Assembly (NCBI RefSeq): GCF_000968175.1
Contig: NZ_FO704551.1
Location: forward strand, 992,001 to 1,056,000
Source of the DNA: Xenorhabdus poinarii G6
GTDB taxonomy: Bacteria > Pseudomonadota > Gammaproteobacteria > Enterobacterales > Enterobacteriaceae
DNA length: 64,000 bases
Reading direction: 5' to 3'
The notes below the pieces were generated by a model. It ran no database searches and was not told the origin of the DNA. It worked only from the letters and a program-made list of their open reading frames with translations. Shown in pieces: positions 15,126 to 26,000 of this stretch (the stretch's first letter is position 1; every line of letters begins with the position of its first letter). The position numbers and the translations under genes are program-made.

Positions 15126-15472
15126 TGCGATACCGACGAGAGGACAGCGACGGCGATTACAGTTTCGGGCAGGGTGATAGCACCTTTCTGACCAACTCAC
15201 CCGACGCAGTCGCACTGGCCATTAAAACGCGGCTCAACTTATGGCGCGGGGATTGGTTCTTGGACACGGCAGAGGGAACACCCTATCGCGAGGCGGTACT
15301 GGAAAAAAACTATTCCAGTGCGATGGCAATTCGCGAGCATATTCTGGGTACGGAGGGCGTGACTGAAATTACCTCACTTGATGCTAAGCGTGATCCCGAC
15401 ACCCGAAAGATCACTTTCACCGCCACTATCAACACCCGCTACGGCAAAACCACGGTAACCAGCGAACGGTAA
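15122..15472 (+). CDS. Baseplate wedge protein, gp25/gpW-like
   Basis: The 116-residue product contains LAIKTRLNLWRGDWFLDTAEGTPYREAVLEKN and ITSLDAKRDPDTRKITFTATINT, the pattern of small baseplate wedge proteins encoded between spike and J. ATG overlaps the spike TGA. Either of two adjacent ATG codons could be used. Confidence 0.72.
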   Translation: MMRYRREDSDGDYSFGQGDSTFLTNSPDAVALAIKTRLNLWRGDWFLDTAEGTPYREAVLEKNYSSAMAIREHILGTEGVTEITSLDAKRDPDTRKITFTATINTRYGKTTVTSER

Positions 15473-15475
15473 ATT

Positions 15476-16663
15476 ATGCTTAATATAGAAACGTTAGGGC
15501 TTGCGGCCAAAATCACCGCGAGCGGCATTACTGCGCCTGATTATCCAACGATACTGGAACGCCTCACCGGATATTTTCGCCGGATTTACGGCGAGGAAGC
15601 GTATCTGGCGCCAGACAGTAAAGACGGGCAGATGATTGCCATCTATGCACTGGCACTTCACGACGCCAATAATGCCCTGATTGCTACTTATAACTCATTC
15701 AGTCCGTCAACAGCGACGGGTTCGGCATTATCGAATAATGTTGCCATCAACGGTATGTCACGGCATAAAACAACGAAATCCACCAGTGACGTAGAAATCA
15801 TCGGTCAGGTTGGTACGGCCATCAAAAACGGCACGGTGCGTGATATTCAGGGGTATTCGTGGAGCTTGCCTGATGTCGTCACGATTGGTACTCACGGCAC
15901 GGTAACCGTGACCGCCACCTGCCAAACGAGCGGATCTATTACTGCGGCACCCGGTGATATTTCCGAAATAGGCACCCCGACGCGCGGCTGGCAATCTGTC
16001 AGAAACTACTCGGCGGCTACACCGGGGCGGGCGGTAGAAACCGATGCTGCGTTGCGGATACGCCAGCAAAAATCGGTCGCGCTGCCATCGCGAACGGTGC
16101 TGGATGGTGTGCAGGGTGCAATCAGCCTGATACCGGGAGTATCACGTCTGAGGGGATTTGAAAACGATACGAATCAAACTGATAGCTACGGTATACCGCC
16201 ACACGCTATCGCGATGATTGTGGATGGCGGCGATGCAAAAACTATCGCACAGACTATCGCACTGAAAAAAGGGGCGGGCGGGGGGACGTACGGGGATACC
16301 GTTGTCAACGTGGCGGATTGTTACCAGATTGTGCATCCAATACATTTTTCGCGTCCGGTTGATGTCGTGGTTTTTATTGAAATTCGCCTTACTCCGTTTG
16401 ATGGGTATACCACACTGGTGGGGGATCGGATCAGGGAGGCAATTGTGGCGTATATCGATTCAATCCGTATTGGTGACAGTGTTTACCTGACCAAATTATA
16501 TCTGCCCGCAAATTTACCGGGGGATGCAGAAGGAAAAACCTACGATATCACAGATATCAAAATCGGTCGTTCGGTTAACTCGGTAGCCACTGCCAACCTG
16601 AAAACCAAATTTAATGAGGCGGTGACCTGCCGACCTGAAAATATAAAACTGGTGGTGACATGA
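15476..16663 (+). CDS. Baseplate J-like protein
   Basis: This encodes 395 residues starting MLNIETLGLAAKITASGITAPDYPTILERL, followed by DSKDGQMIAIYALALHDANNALIATYN, TPGRAVETDAALRIRQQKS and the J-typical GVQGAISLIPGVSRLRGFEN. J proteins form the baseplate periphery, where fibres attach. It is 3 bases after the wedge gene and overlaps the next by 4 bases. Confidence 0.82.
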   Translation: MLNIETLGLAAKITASGITAPDYPTILERLTGYFRRIYGEEAYLAPDSKDGQMIAIYALALHDANNALIATYNSFSPSTATGSALSNNVAINGMSRHKTTKSTSDVEIIGQVGTAIKNGTVRDIQGYSWSLPDVVTIGTHGTVTVTATCQTSGSITAAPGDISEIGTPTRGWQSVRNYSAATPGRAVETDAALRIRQQKSVALPSRTVLDGVQGAISLIPGVSRLRGFENDTNQTDSYGIPPHAIAMIVDGGDAKTIAQTIALKKGAGGGTYGDTVVNVADCYQIVHPIHFSRPVDVVVFIEIRLTPFDGYTTLVGDRIREAIVAYIDSIRIGDSVYLTKLYLPANLPGDAEGKTYDITDIKIGRSVNSVATANLKTKFNEAVTCRPENIKLVVT

Positions 16664-17310
16664 GAGACTATCTAAAACTGGTCACCCCGCAACATCGCAC
16701 CGCCCCGAAATTCGTTTACCACATTGACCTGATAACCCGCTCACTCTCAGATATTGCCGAAACAGTGCATCAACTAAACGAGGCGTTCTCGCTGGATCAT
16801 GCCGTTGGTGTACAACTGGATGCGGTGGGTGAATGGATTGGTCTATCGCGCTACGTGAAAACACCGATTGTGGGTGTTTATTTCTCGCTCGATACCGAAA
16901 CGCTGGGGTTCGATCAGGGAAGCTGGAAACGACGGTACGACAGTGATAGCGGATTTACCGAACTAGACGATGAAACCTACCGTACATTGCTGCGCGTGAA
17001 AATTGAAGCCAATCACTGGGACGGCTCGAGTGAAATGCTGGAGCGCATCTACCAGCGGATATTACCCGATAGAAATGCCCGAATATTTTTTGTCGATAAT
17101 CAAGATATGTCTATGGACGTATTTTTGACCGGCAGCGAGATACCGGAGGTCATTAAGGCCGTTATTCGACAGGGCTATCTGAACATCAAACCGCAGTCCG
17201 TACAGGTTAATAATTACATTAACTCCAGTACGGGCGCGTTATTTGGTTTTGACATTAATAATGAATACGTCGCGGGTTTTGATACCAGCGGCTGGGCTGT
17301 AAAACTGTGA
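16660..17310 (+). CDS. DUF2612 phage tail protein
   Basis: The 216-residue product has QLNEAFSLDHAVGVQLDAVGEWIGLSR, FDQGSWKRRYDS, DDETYRTLLRVKIEANHWDGS and a closing ALFGFDINNEYVAGFDTSGWA. This is DUF2612, a baseplate-fibre linker positioned after J in contractile-tail phages. The ATG overlaps the J stop. Confidence 0.78.
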   Translation: MRDYLKLVTPQHRTAPKFVYHIDLITRSLSDIAETVHQLNEAFSLDHAVGVQLDAVGEWIGLSRYVKTPIVGVYFSLDTETLGFDQGSWKRRYDSDSGFTELDDETYRTLLRVKIEANHWDGSSEMLERIYQRILPDRNARIFFVDNQDMSMDVFLTGSEIPEVIKAVIRQGYLNIKPQSVQVNNYINSSTGALFGFDINNEYVAGFDTSGWAVKL

Positions 17311-17317
17311 GGATATT

Positions 17318-18196
17318 ATGGCAAAAAATGAATTTCTCCCGTTCGGCATCGCTGACGGGGCGAATGTACTAACAAACGAGGAGTACGGCAAACTGGCCGC
17401 ACGGACTAACGGATTTAGTTCTGGCGTGGCGAAATCTCAGGAGTTGAATAAAGTTTGGCGGCAAGCATCCGTGATTGCCAGCGTAGTGGCGCAATTTATT
17501 TCAGAGACAAATGACCAGGATGTGCTGGATGATGGCAACACAACGGCGTTGAGAAATGGATTATTGAGTGCATTACGGGCAACGGCCCGCACCAGCCTCC
17601 CCAACGCCTCAACTACCACCCCCGGCATTGTTAAACTCAGTAGCGGAATAAACAGCGACAGTGAACTGACCGCGGCTACATCACTGGCCGTAAAAATCGC
17701 GCATGAGGCCGGATATTGGGCAAACAAAAATGCGGATAACCGATTAGAGAAACGGAGGAACGGCGGGGATATCCCAAATAAATCTGAATTTGTGAAAAAC
17801 CTTGGTTTAACGGATACGGTTTATCGGACTGTCGGCAACGGGCGCAATCAAATACCGGACATGTCATTTTTTGAATCGCAATTAACTGAGTCTGGCTATC
17901 AAAAATTACCTAGCGGCGTGATTATTCAATGGGGGCGGGCATATGGAACGACATCGGTATCAGGCGCTAGTTATGGTGATTGGTATCAGACACAGACGAT
18001 GTTTGAATTCCCTGTTCATTTTCCCAATAAATGTGTTTCATTAACAAACTCTGTTTTAAGTGGCGGCACGTCTGAGCGGTGGATTGTCATTGCCAGCACA
18101 ATAATCGTTGACCGAAAACTAGCGGAGTTGTTAATTCAATCGCTATATAAACCCAGCAAACCACCTGTCGTGACATATATCGCAATAGGATATTGA
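17318..18196 (+). CDS. Tail fibre protein, active orientation
   Basis: The 292-residue product has a constant N-terminal part (AKNEFLPFGIADGANVLTNEEY, then NDQDVLDDGNTTALRNGLLSAL) and a variable C-terminal part ending in a gp53-like receptor-binding domain (LPSGVIIQWGRAYGTTS, then PPVVTYIAIGY). Codons for KNLGL coincide with the recombination site centred at 17802, so inversion replaces everything after about residue 162 with the silent end encoded at 19021-19735. It is followed by its assembly chaperone. Confidence 0.8.
   Translation: MAKNEFLPFGIADGANVLTNEEYGKLAARTNGFSSGVAKSQELNKVWRQASVIASVVAQFISETNDQDVLDDGNTTALRNGLLSALRATARTSLPNASTTTPGIVKLSSGINSDSELTAATSLAVKIAHEAGYWANKNADNRLEKRRNGGDIPNKSEFVKNLGLTDTVYRTVGNGRNQIPDMSFFESQLTESGYQKLPSGVIIQWGRAYGTTSVSGASYGDWYQTQTMFEFPVHFPNKCVSLTNSVLSGGTSERWIVIASTIIVDRKLAELLIQSLYKPSKPPVVTYIAIGY
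17790..17815 (+). repeat. Left inversion crossover site (gix/hix-like)
   Basis: The core AAACCTTGGTTT at 17797-17808 lies inside the fibre gene. It matches the reverse complement of the core at 19724-19735, with similarity continuing outwards (GAATTT on one side, ACGG on the other). The design resembles the 26-base sites used by Gin, Cin and Hin. Confidence 0.75.
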
Positions 18197-18197
18197 T

Positions 18198-18629
18198 ATG
18201 AAAAATTATTTATTTAGTCGCTCTACGCGCAGTTTTTACCCAGTCGCATTGTTAGCAGACTATCAGGCGGCAGGGACACTGCCCGATGATGTTATCCCTG
18301 TCGCTGATGAGGTATTTTCTGAATTCAGTCAATCCGTTGCGGGTAAACGCCGGGGTGTAAACGCTAATGGTATGCCGTGCTGGGTTGACATCCCACCACC
18401 ACCCCCTCCGACGCCTGAGCAGTTACAGCAACAGGCGGAATATCAAAAACGGCAATTACTGAGAACGGCCGCAGAGAATATTGACATCTGTCAGGATGCG
18501 GTTGATTTAGGCATGGCAACGAATACCGAGAAATCCGCACTAACCACCTGGCGTAAATATCGCGTGCTGCTCAGTCGGGTCGATTGTGCAACCGCCCCCG
18601 ATATCCAATGGCCGGAGCAACCGAAATAA
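18198..18629 (+). CDS. Tail fibre assembly protein 1
   Basis: The 143-residue product begins MKNYLFSRSTRSFYPVALLADYQAAGTLPDDVIPV and has a polyproline linker (DIPPPPPPTPEQLQQQ). It ends with the TfaE/Caudo_TAP signature LGMATNTEKSALTTWRKYRVLLSRVD, then APDIQWPEQP. Chaperones of this type fold the fibre tip encoded just upstream, here 1 base away. Confidence 0.85.
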   Translation: MKNYLFSRSTRSFYPVALLADYQAAGTLPDDVIPVADEVFSEFSQSVAGKRRGVNANGMPCWVDIPPPPPPTPEQLQQQAEYQKRQLLRTAAENIDICQDAVDLGMATNTEKSALTTWRKYRVLLSRVDCATAPDIQWPEQPK

Positions 18630-18655
18630 AAATAGGGGCTGATGCCCCCTGATAA

Positions 18656-19024
18656 TCATTCTGGCGCCGTCGGCCAGTCAATATCGGGTGCTGACGAACA
18701 GTCCACGCGGTTCAGTAGCACGCAGTATCGTTTCCATTCAGTGAGACTGTCCCGCTCTTTGTTCGTGGCCATATCGAGTTCGACAGCATATTGCAGCGGG
18801 GCGATTGAGTTTGATGCTAGTGACATTCGGTGTTGTTTTTCTCGTTCCGACTGTCGGACTAATCGTGCAATATCAATCACAAACCGCCCTGATTGGACAT
18901 CAAAAATTTTATCAGATAAATCGATATCATCATCGACCTCCACTACCAGATAGTTGTCCAAATTCTCAGGTACAGGCGTGATCTGGTAATCCACAAACCC
19001 ATTTTTATCGATATAAATGTTCAT
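18656..19024 (-). CDS. Tail fibre assembly protein 2 (silent orientation)
   Basis: The 122-residue product shares with the first chaperone the ending LDMATNKERDSLTEWKRYCVLLNRVD, then APDIDWPTAPE, but has a different N-terminal half (MNIYIDKNGFVDYQITPVPENLDNY). It overlaps the end of the inverted fibre fragment by 4 bases and would pair with it after inversion. Confidence 0.85.
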   Translation of the reverse strand: MNIYIDKNGFVDYQITPVPENLDNYLVVEVDDDIDLSDKIFDVQSGRFVIDIARLVRQSEREKQHRMSLASNSIAPLQYAVELDMATNKERDSLTEWKRYCVLLNRVDCSSAPDIDWPTAPE

Positions 19025-19735
19025 GAACGATCGACCCCTCGCAATATATAAATCCCCGTGATTGCCCGACCGGGCGTGATAATCCAGTCCGTTAATGTTT
19101 TCCCATCCAGATCAACAAAAAACGTGGTTGCGCCACCCCGAAACAAAAACGTCGAACGGGTTCTCGACGGGACGAATGCAACGGACGAAAATTCATTGAT
19201 GCCAGCATGCCGGATAGCCACCAGATGCCCCGCAATCTCTCGGGGTAATACGAGCGGCCGATCCGAACTGTGAGTGCCCGTCCATATCTCATCAATCGTA
19301 CACCCCAGTGTGGAGTAGGCTGATTCATCCAGTTTTCGGCTCAGTTCTGTTTTGGTGGCAAAATTTCTGTTCGTTTCATCTACGGATAGAACACCTAAAT
19401 TTACCCTGGCAGCGGCTGGATTCGTTGCTCCTGTTCCGCCGTTGGCAACAGGAACACCGCCAACCTCTAAATTGCCGTCAGGGTGTATTTGCCAGATAAT
19501 CGAATCATCCCCTCCTCTGCGCAAACTCCAATAGCCCGTTCCTGATAACAGAACATAGCGACTCCGGTTACCGTTATAGATTTTTGTATCATTAGCAGAA
19601 TGAATAATGCGGTCATTAGCAGGGTAGGCACCAATATTATTCAGAAATACCGATTTATTCAGAATATCTGCCCCGTTCGACGATTTGGACAGGGCGTTTC
19701 CTGCCAGCTCAACCGTTTTCGATAAACCAAGGTTT
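19021..19735 (-). pseudogene. Silent alternative tail-fibre C-terminal cassette
   Basis: On the minus strand an open frame without its own start runs from the right crossover site to TGA at 19021. It reads LNLGLSKTVELAGNALSKS, SRYVLLSGTGYWSLRRGGDD, GVPVANGGTGATNPAAARVNLGV and a tip ending TPGRAITGIYILRGVDRS. It joins in frame to the constant fibre N-terminus after inversion. It is a stored cassette, not a decayed gene; I label it pseudogene only because it cannot be expressed as complete protein in this orientation. Confidence 0.8.
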
Positions 19736-19742
19736 AATGGAA
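19717..19742 (-). repeat. Right inversion crossover site (gix/hix-like)
   Basis: The core AAACCAAGGTTT at 19724-19735 is the inverted partner of the site at 17797-17808. It lies between the silent fibre cassette and the invertase gene, as in Mu and P1. Confidence 0.75.
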
Positions 19743-19791
19743 ATTCGTTGTGTTGATATAATCGCCAATCATTAGATAGCTGGAGTGAGAT

Positions 19792-20367
19792 ATGGCGAAA
19801 ATGGGTTACATCAGGGTGTCAACAAATGACCAAAATTGCGATTTACAGCGGAATGCATTGGTGAATGCAAATTGTGAACGGATTTTTGAGGACAAAATGA
19901 GCGGGAAAACAGCCAGCAGGCCGGGACTACAACAGGCGTTGGCACATTTAAAATCGGGCGATACCCTGGTCGTCTGGAAATTGGATCGGCTGGGACGTAG
20001 CGTGAAAAATCTGATAACTCTGATATCGGAACTGCACGAACGCGGCGCGCATTTCCGGTCACTGACGGACAGCATCGATACCAGTACAGCAATGGGGCGA
20101 TTTTTCTTTCATGTCATGAGCGCGTTGGCCGAAATGGAACGCGAGTTGATTGTTGAACGTACCAATGCTGGCCTGGCGGCGGCACGGGCACAGGGGCGGA
20201 TAGGTGGTCGTCCGGTGGTGTTTACCGAAGAAAATCGACAACAAGCGGTCCGATTGCTGAACAACGGGCATACCCGGAAACAATTATCGATTATTTACAA
20301 TGTATCACTCTCGACAATTTATAAATATTTGCCGGTGGATGCAGTGAAAAATGATGGTGTATTTTGA
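19792..20367 (+). CDS. Serine DNA invertase, Gin/Hin family
   Basis: The 191-residue product has the serine recombinase catalytic motif GYIRVSTNDQN (Ser10), LVVWKLDRLGRS, FFHVMSALAEMERELIVERT and a C-terminal helix-turn-helix (NGHTRKQLSIIYNVSLSTIYKYL). It catalyses inversion between the two sites flanking the fibre segment, normally helped by Fis. SD-like GGAGTGAG precedes the ATG, and GATATAAT about 35 bases upstream is a candidate -10. Confidence 0.9.
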   Translation: MAKMGYIRVSTNDQNCDLQRNALVNANCERIFEDKMSGKTASRPGLQQALAHLKSGDTLVVWKLDRLGRSVKNLITLISELHERGAHFRSLTDSIDTSTAMGRFFFHVMSALAEMERELIVERTNAGLAAARAQGRIGGRPVVFTEENRQQAVRLLNNGHTRKQLSIIYNVSLSTIYKYLPVDAVKNDGVF

Positions 20368-21395
<1,028 letters not shown>

Positions 21396-21397
21396 GT

Positions 21398-22825
21398 TTA
21401 GCGGGCAGCAGACAGCGCCGGTGTATTATTCTCCGGTGTTGGTTTGCGTCTGGCTTTTGCACTCAGATAGCCCTCTAAGCTTGAATAATGGCGTTTAATA
21501 TTTTCAACGTACAGATAGGCCTCATAGCCACGGGCGTAGCCATATGCTGTCTTGGGGTAGTACTTTTTATCACTGAGCAGGAGAAGGCGTTTTTTAACAT
21601 CGGCCCAACGATTTGGATTCCCTTTTTGTGCCGCGGTTAATTTTCGGGCATCAAGGAGGTGGCCATACCCGATATTGTAGGCGGCCAGAGCAAACCAAAT
21701 ACGCTCATCGTCCGGGATCGTTTTTGGCATACGTTCTATCAGGTAGTGCAAATAAGCCACTCCACCTCTTACGCTCTCTTCCGGATCTAACCGATCATGA
21801 ATCCCTGCCCATTTTGCTGTCGGGCGAGTGAGCATCATCAAACCACGTACACCGGTGGGTGACGTCGCCAATGGGTCCCAATGAGATTCTTGCCATGCGA
21901 TGGCGGCCACTAAACGCCAATCAAGTGAACCTGCATATTTCTGAAAAAGGGGTTGATAGGTTGGTAGACTGTTATTGATGGCACGTAACAGCGAAAGCGT
22001 GTCGAGATAATTGAATGAACCCACATGGCTGAAATACTTTTCTTGCAACTGTCCCATCGTCTTTTTTTGCGCCAGCATATTGAAGAAGTCGAGCATAGCG
22101 GAGTAGAGACTATCATCGCTATTACGTTTTAAATACCAGGTCAGAGGACTCTCTTCATTGATATCAAACGCAATGGCCAGATTGGGGTAAATGCGCTGTT
22201 GCAGGGCTAGCGTGATGGAATCACTGATTGTATAGTCAATTTTCCCTTCAGAGAGCTGTTCAAGCAATTGTTGCGTGTTTTCTTGCGATGTTTCTTCCCA
22301 GGTTAACTCAGGGTAAGACTTTGCCTTCCATTTTTTTAATTCGCTGACGTGAGCGGAGCCGGCGGTGACGATAAATTTTCCTTTTAGATCACTGAATGTG
22401 CGTGGGCGTGGGGTTCCTTTGCGATAAACCAATTGTTGTTCAACTAAAGCGTAGGTAGGGCCAGTACGTGTTTGATCTAACCGCGCTTGATTGTAGATAA
22501 GTCCGGCGGCCAAGAAATCCGCTTTATCATTTTCCAAATCGTCAAAAAGTTGGTTAATGTTGGAACGGAAGTTGATGACCAGTTTAACCCCCAGATAATC
22601 AGCGAACCGCTTGGCGAGTTCATAGTCGAATCCGGTGAGTTCATTTTGACTGTTGAGAGCGATTAGCGGGGAGCTGATCGTACTAACTCGTAATTCACCC
22701 CGCGCCAGAATTTTGTTGATTTGCTCCTGCTGTTTAGTGGACCAATTAATATTGAGACTCATAATGGCCGCAGACAAAAGCGCGATAATGACGATAACAA
22801 AATAATTTATTTTTAATTTATTCAA
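21398..22825 (-). CDS. mltF: Membrane-bound lytic murein transglycosylase F
   Basis: The most likely start is TTG at 22825, because the product then begins LNKLKINYFVIVII and aligns with E. coli MKKLKINY, and GGAAAGAGA lies upstream. The open frame extends further to 22939. The 475-residue protein has a membrane anchor, an SBP_bac_3-like domain (ARGELRVSTISSPL, TGFDYELAKRFADYLGVKL) and a C-terminal SLT domain (AIAWQESHWDPLATSPTGVRGLMML, Glu in QESHW). It cleaves peptidoglycan glycan strands at the outer membrane. Confidence 0.92.
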   Translation of the reverse strand: MNKLKINYFVIVIIALLSAAIMSLNINWSTKQQEQINKILARGELRVSTISSPLIALNSQNELTGFDYELAKRFADYLGVKLVINFRSNINQLFDDLENDKADFLAAGLIYNQARLDQTRTGPTYALVEQQLVYRKGTPRPRTFSDLKGKFIVTAGSAHVSELKKWKAKSYPELTWEETSQENTQQLLEQLSEGKIDYTISDSITLALQQRIYPNLAIAFDINEESPLTWYLKRNSDDSLYSAMLDFFNMLAQKKTMGQLQEKYFSHVGSFNYLDTLSLLRAINNSLPTYQPLFQKYAGSLDWRLVAAIAWQESHWDPLATSPTGVRGLMMLTRPTAKWAGIHDRLDPEESVRGGVAYLHYLIERMPKTIPDDERIWFALAAYNIGYGHLLDARKLTAAQKGNPNRWADVKKRLLLLSDKKYYPKTAYGYARGYEAYLYVENIKRHYSSLEGYLSAKARRKPTPENNTPALSAAR

Positions 22826-22990
22826 ATAGTCATCTCTTTCCAGAACGGGTGGGTACAGTATGAAATGCAAAATGATAGCATGGCTAAATTTCCAGTAATC
22901 GAGAATTTTGCGCAACAAAATAAGGATATGCAACCCCATTAAACCCGTTTTCGCTTTTTAATGAGTGTATTGTCAGGGGATAAAATAGCC

Positions 22991-23029
22991 ACGCAAACGG
23001 TTTCGTCGGAAAGAACATTCCTCTATAAT
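22991..23029 (+). promoter_or_regulatory. PurR operator and promoter of purL
   Basis: ACGCAAACGGTTTCGT at 22991-23006 closely matches the PurR consensus ACGCAAACGTTTGCGT. TATAAT at 23024-23029 lies 17 bases after TTTCGT (23001-23006), which would serve as a weak -35 inside the operator. PurR with hypoxanthine or guanine would therefore occlude RNA polymerase. Confidence 0.8.
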
Positions 23030-23091
23030 GCTTGCAGTTCCCCCTGAGGTATCAGTCAGGCTTTGCTTCTAAGATGAGAGAACCTATTATT

Positions 23092-26000
23092 ATGGAAATC
23101 CTGCGTGGCGCACCCGCTTTATCAGCATTTCGTATCACCAAGCTCCTTTCTCAGTGTCAAGATTGCTTTCTCCCAGTCACCGGAATTTATGCAGAATATG
23201 TCCATTTTGCTGAGGTGAACGCACCAATCACAGCCGATGAGCGAGAGAAATTAAATCAGTTATTAAAATATGGCCCTTCTCTGGCGGAACGTGAGCCCCA
23301 AGGACAACGAATATTAGTGACACCGCGTCCAGGAACGATCTCTCCCTGGTCAACGAAAGCGACAGATATTGCTCACAATTGTGGTCTGCATCAGATTGTC
23401 CGGTTAGAACGGGGTATTGCTTATTATATTCAAACGCCTGGCATGGATACCGGGCAATGGCAGGCATTGTCAGCATTATTGCATGATCGCATGATGGAGA
23501 GTGTGTTCACTCAGTTTGAGCAGACCGAAGCGCTGTTTTTTCACCAACAACCTGCGCCGTTGAAACAGATTGATATCTTGCAATCAGGACGGGCAGCACT
23601 GGAAGCCGCCAATATCGAATTGGGATTAGCACTGGCGGCAGATGAAATTGATTATCTGATGGAGGCTTTTCAAACGTTGGAACGTAATCCAACCGATGTT
23701 GAACTCTATATGTTTGCTCAGGCGAATTCTGAACATTGTCGCCACAAAATTTTCAATGCAGATTGGGTTATTGATGGGCAGGCTCAACCTCACTCTCTGT
23801 TCAAGATGATCAAAAATACCTTTGAACAGACGCCAGATTATGTCCTTTCTGCTTATAAAGATAATGCGGCTGTGATGGAAGGCTCGCAGGCCGGGCGTTT
23901 TTACCCTGACGCGGCTACGGGTGTTTATGACTTTCATCAAGAGCCAGCCCATATTTTGATGAAAGTTGAAACTCACAACCATCCCACGGCGATCTCGCCC
24001 TGGCCTGGCGCTGCGACGGGGTCAGGTGGTGAAATTCGGGATGAAGGCGCCACTGGGCGAGGTGCTAAACCCAAAGCGGGATTGGTCGGTTTTTCAGTGT
24101 CAAACTTGAGAATTCCAGGGTTTGAGCAGCCGTGGGAAGAAGATTTTGGTAAACCTGATCGGATTGTCAGTGCGTTGGATATTATGCTGGAAGGTCCGTT
24201 AGGCGGCGCGGCGTTTAATAATGAATTTGGGCGTCCGGCCTTGCTTGGGTATTTCAGAACCTATGAAGAAAAAGTGTCCTCCCATAATGGCACAGAGCTG
24301 CGTGGCTATCACAAACCTATTATGCTGGCAGGCGGGATCGGCAATATCTGTGAAGAGCATGTGCAAAAAGGGGATATTCCGGTCGGTGCACAATTAATTG
24401 TGTTGGGCGGGCCAAGTATGAACATCGGTTTAGGCGGCGGTGCGGCATCTTCGATGACATCCGGCCAATCTGATGCTGACCTGGATTTTGCTTCGGTGCA
24501 GCGTGATAACGCAGAGATGGAGCGTCGTTGCCAGGAAGTGATTGATCGTTGCTGGCAATTAGGTGATAAAAACCCAATTCTATTTATCCATGACGTAGGA
24601 GCCGGGGGATTGTCAAATGCCATGCCTGAGTTAGTCAGTGATGGGGGGCGGGGCGGCCGTTTTGAATTACGCAAGATTCTTAATGATGAACCGGGAATGA
24701 CGCCATTGCAGCTATGGTGTAATGAATCTCAGGAACGTTATGTTCTGGCAGTAGCACCGGAGCAACTGGCCTTATTTGAAGAAATATGTTGCCGCGAACG
24801 CGCACCCTATGCGGTGATTGGCGAAGCAACAGCAGAACGACACTTACAACTGCATGACAGCCACTTCGATAACCAGCCCATCGATATGCCACTGGATGTG
24901 TTGCTGGGTAAGACACCAAAAATGCTGAAAAATGTGCAGACCTTGCAAGCTCAAGGGCAAAGCCTGGATCGCAAGGGCATTGATCTCGCTGAAGCCGTAA
25001 AACGTGTCTTGCATCTGCCAGCCGTAGCGGAAAAAACCTTCCTGATTACGATTGGTGATCGTTCCATCACTGGCATGGTTGCCCGTGATCAAATGGTTGG
25101 CCCTTGGCAAATTCCGGTTGCCGATTGTGCGGTGACGACTGCCAGCTTAGACAGCTACTATGGTGAAGCGATGTCAATGGGGGAACGAGCCCCCATTGCA
25201 TTATTGGATTTTGCCGCATCAGCGCGTATGGCTGTGGGTGAAGCACTGACTAATATCGCTTCAGCCTACGTACAGGATTTGAAACGGGTGAAATTATCCG
25301 CCAACTGGATGTCAGCTGCGGGTCATGCGGGTGAAGATGCGGGGTTGTATGCCGCCGTGAAAGCGGTAGGAGAAGAGCTGTGTCCGGCATTAGGGTTGAC
25401 GATCCCGGTTGGTAAAGATTCGATGTCAATGAAAACACGCTGGAACCAAAATGGGGAAATGCGTGAAATCACATCACCACTTTCATTGGTCATCAGTGCG
25501 TTTGCACGCGTAGAAGATGTGCGTCGTACTGTGACACCTGAATTGTCCATTGAAGATGATAATGTCTTGCTGCTCATTGATTTGGGGCAAGGGCACAATG
25601 CGCTGGGTGGAACGGCATTGGCGCAAGTGTATCGTCAACTTGGCGACAAAACGGCAGATGTTCGCAGCGCAGAGCAACTGGCCGGTTTCTTTCATGCTAT
25701 CCAGCTGCTGGTTTCGCAACAAAAATTGCTGGCTTACCATGACCGTTCGGACGGTGGGTTGCTGGTGACATTAGCTGAAATGGCTTTTGCAGGTCACTGT
25801 GGATTGCGTGTTGATATCAGCGCATTTGATGAAGATATTTTGGCTGCCTTATTTAATGAAGAATTAGGTGCCGTCATTCAGATCCGTGAGACGGACAGGG
25901 AACAGATTGAAAATCTGTTGGCGGAGTATGGCTTGGCTGAATGTGTTCACTTGCTGGGGAAAGCGCAGGCCGGCGATGAGGTTGTCATCACCAGCAACCA

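Larger units (their letters stand above)
17803..19730. mobile_element. Invertible tail-fibre switching segment
   Basis: About 1.93 kb lies between two inverted crossover sites. It holds the current fibre 3' end with its assembly gene on the plus strand, and an alternative fibre 3' end with its assembly gene on the minus strand, back to back. After inversion the reading frame continues through the junction: KNLGLTDT would become LNLGLSKTVELAGNALSK. A serine invertase gene lies 57 bases outside the right core. This is host-range switching of the Mu/P1 type. Confidence 0.8.

Noticed and set aside
18642..18953. 103-codon plus-strand frame in the fibre segment.
   Set aside because: It is antisense to the second fibre-assembly gene, whose protein family is clear.
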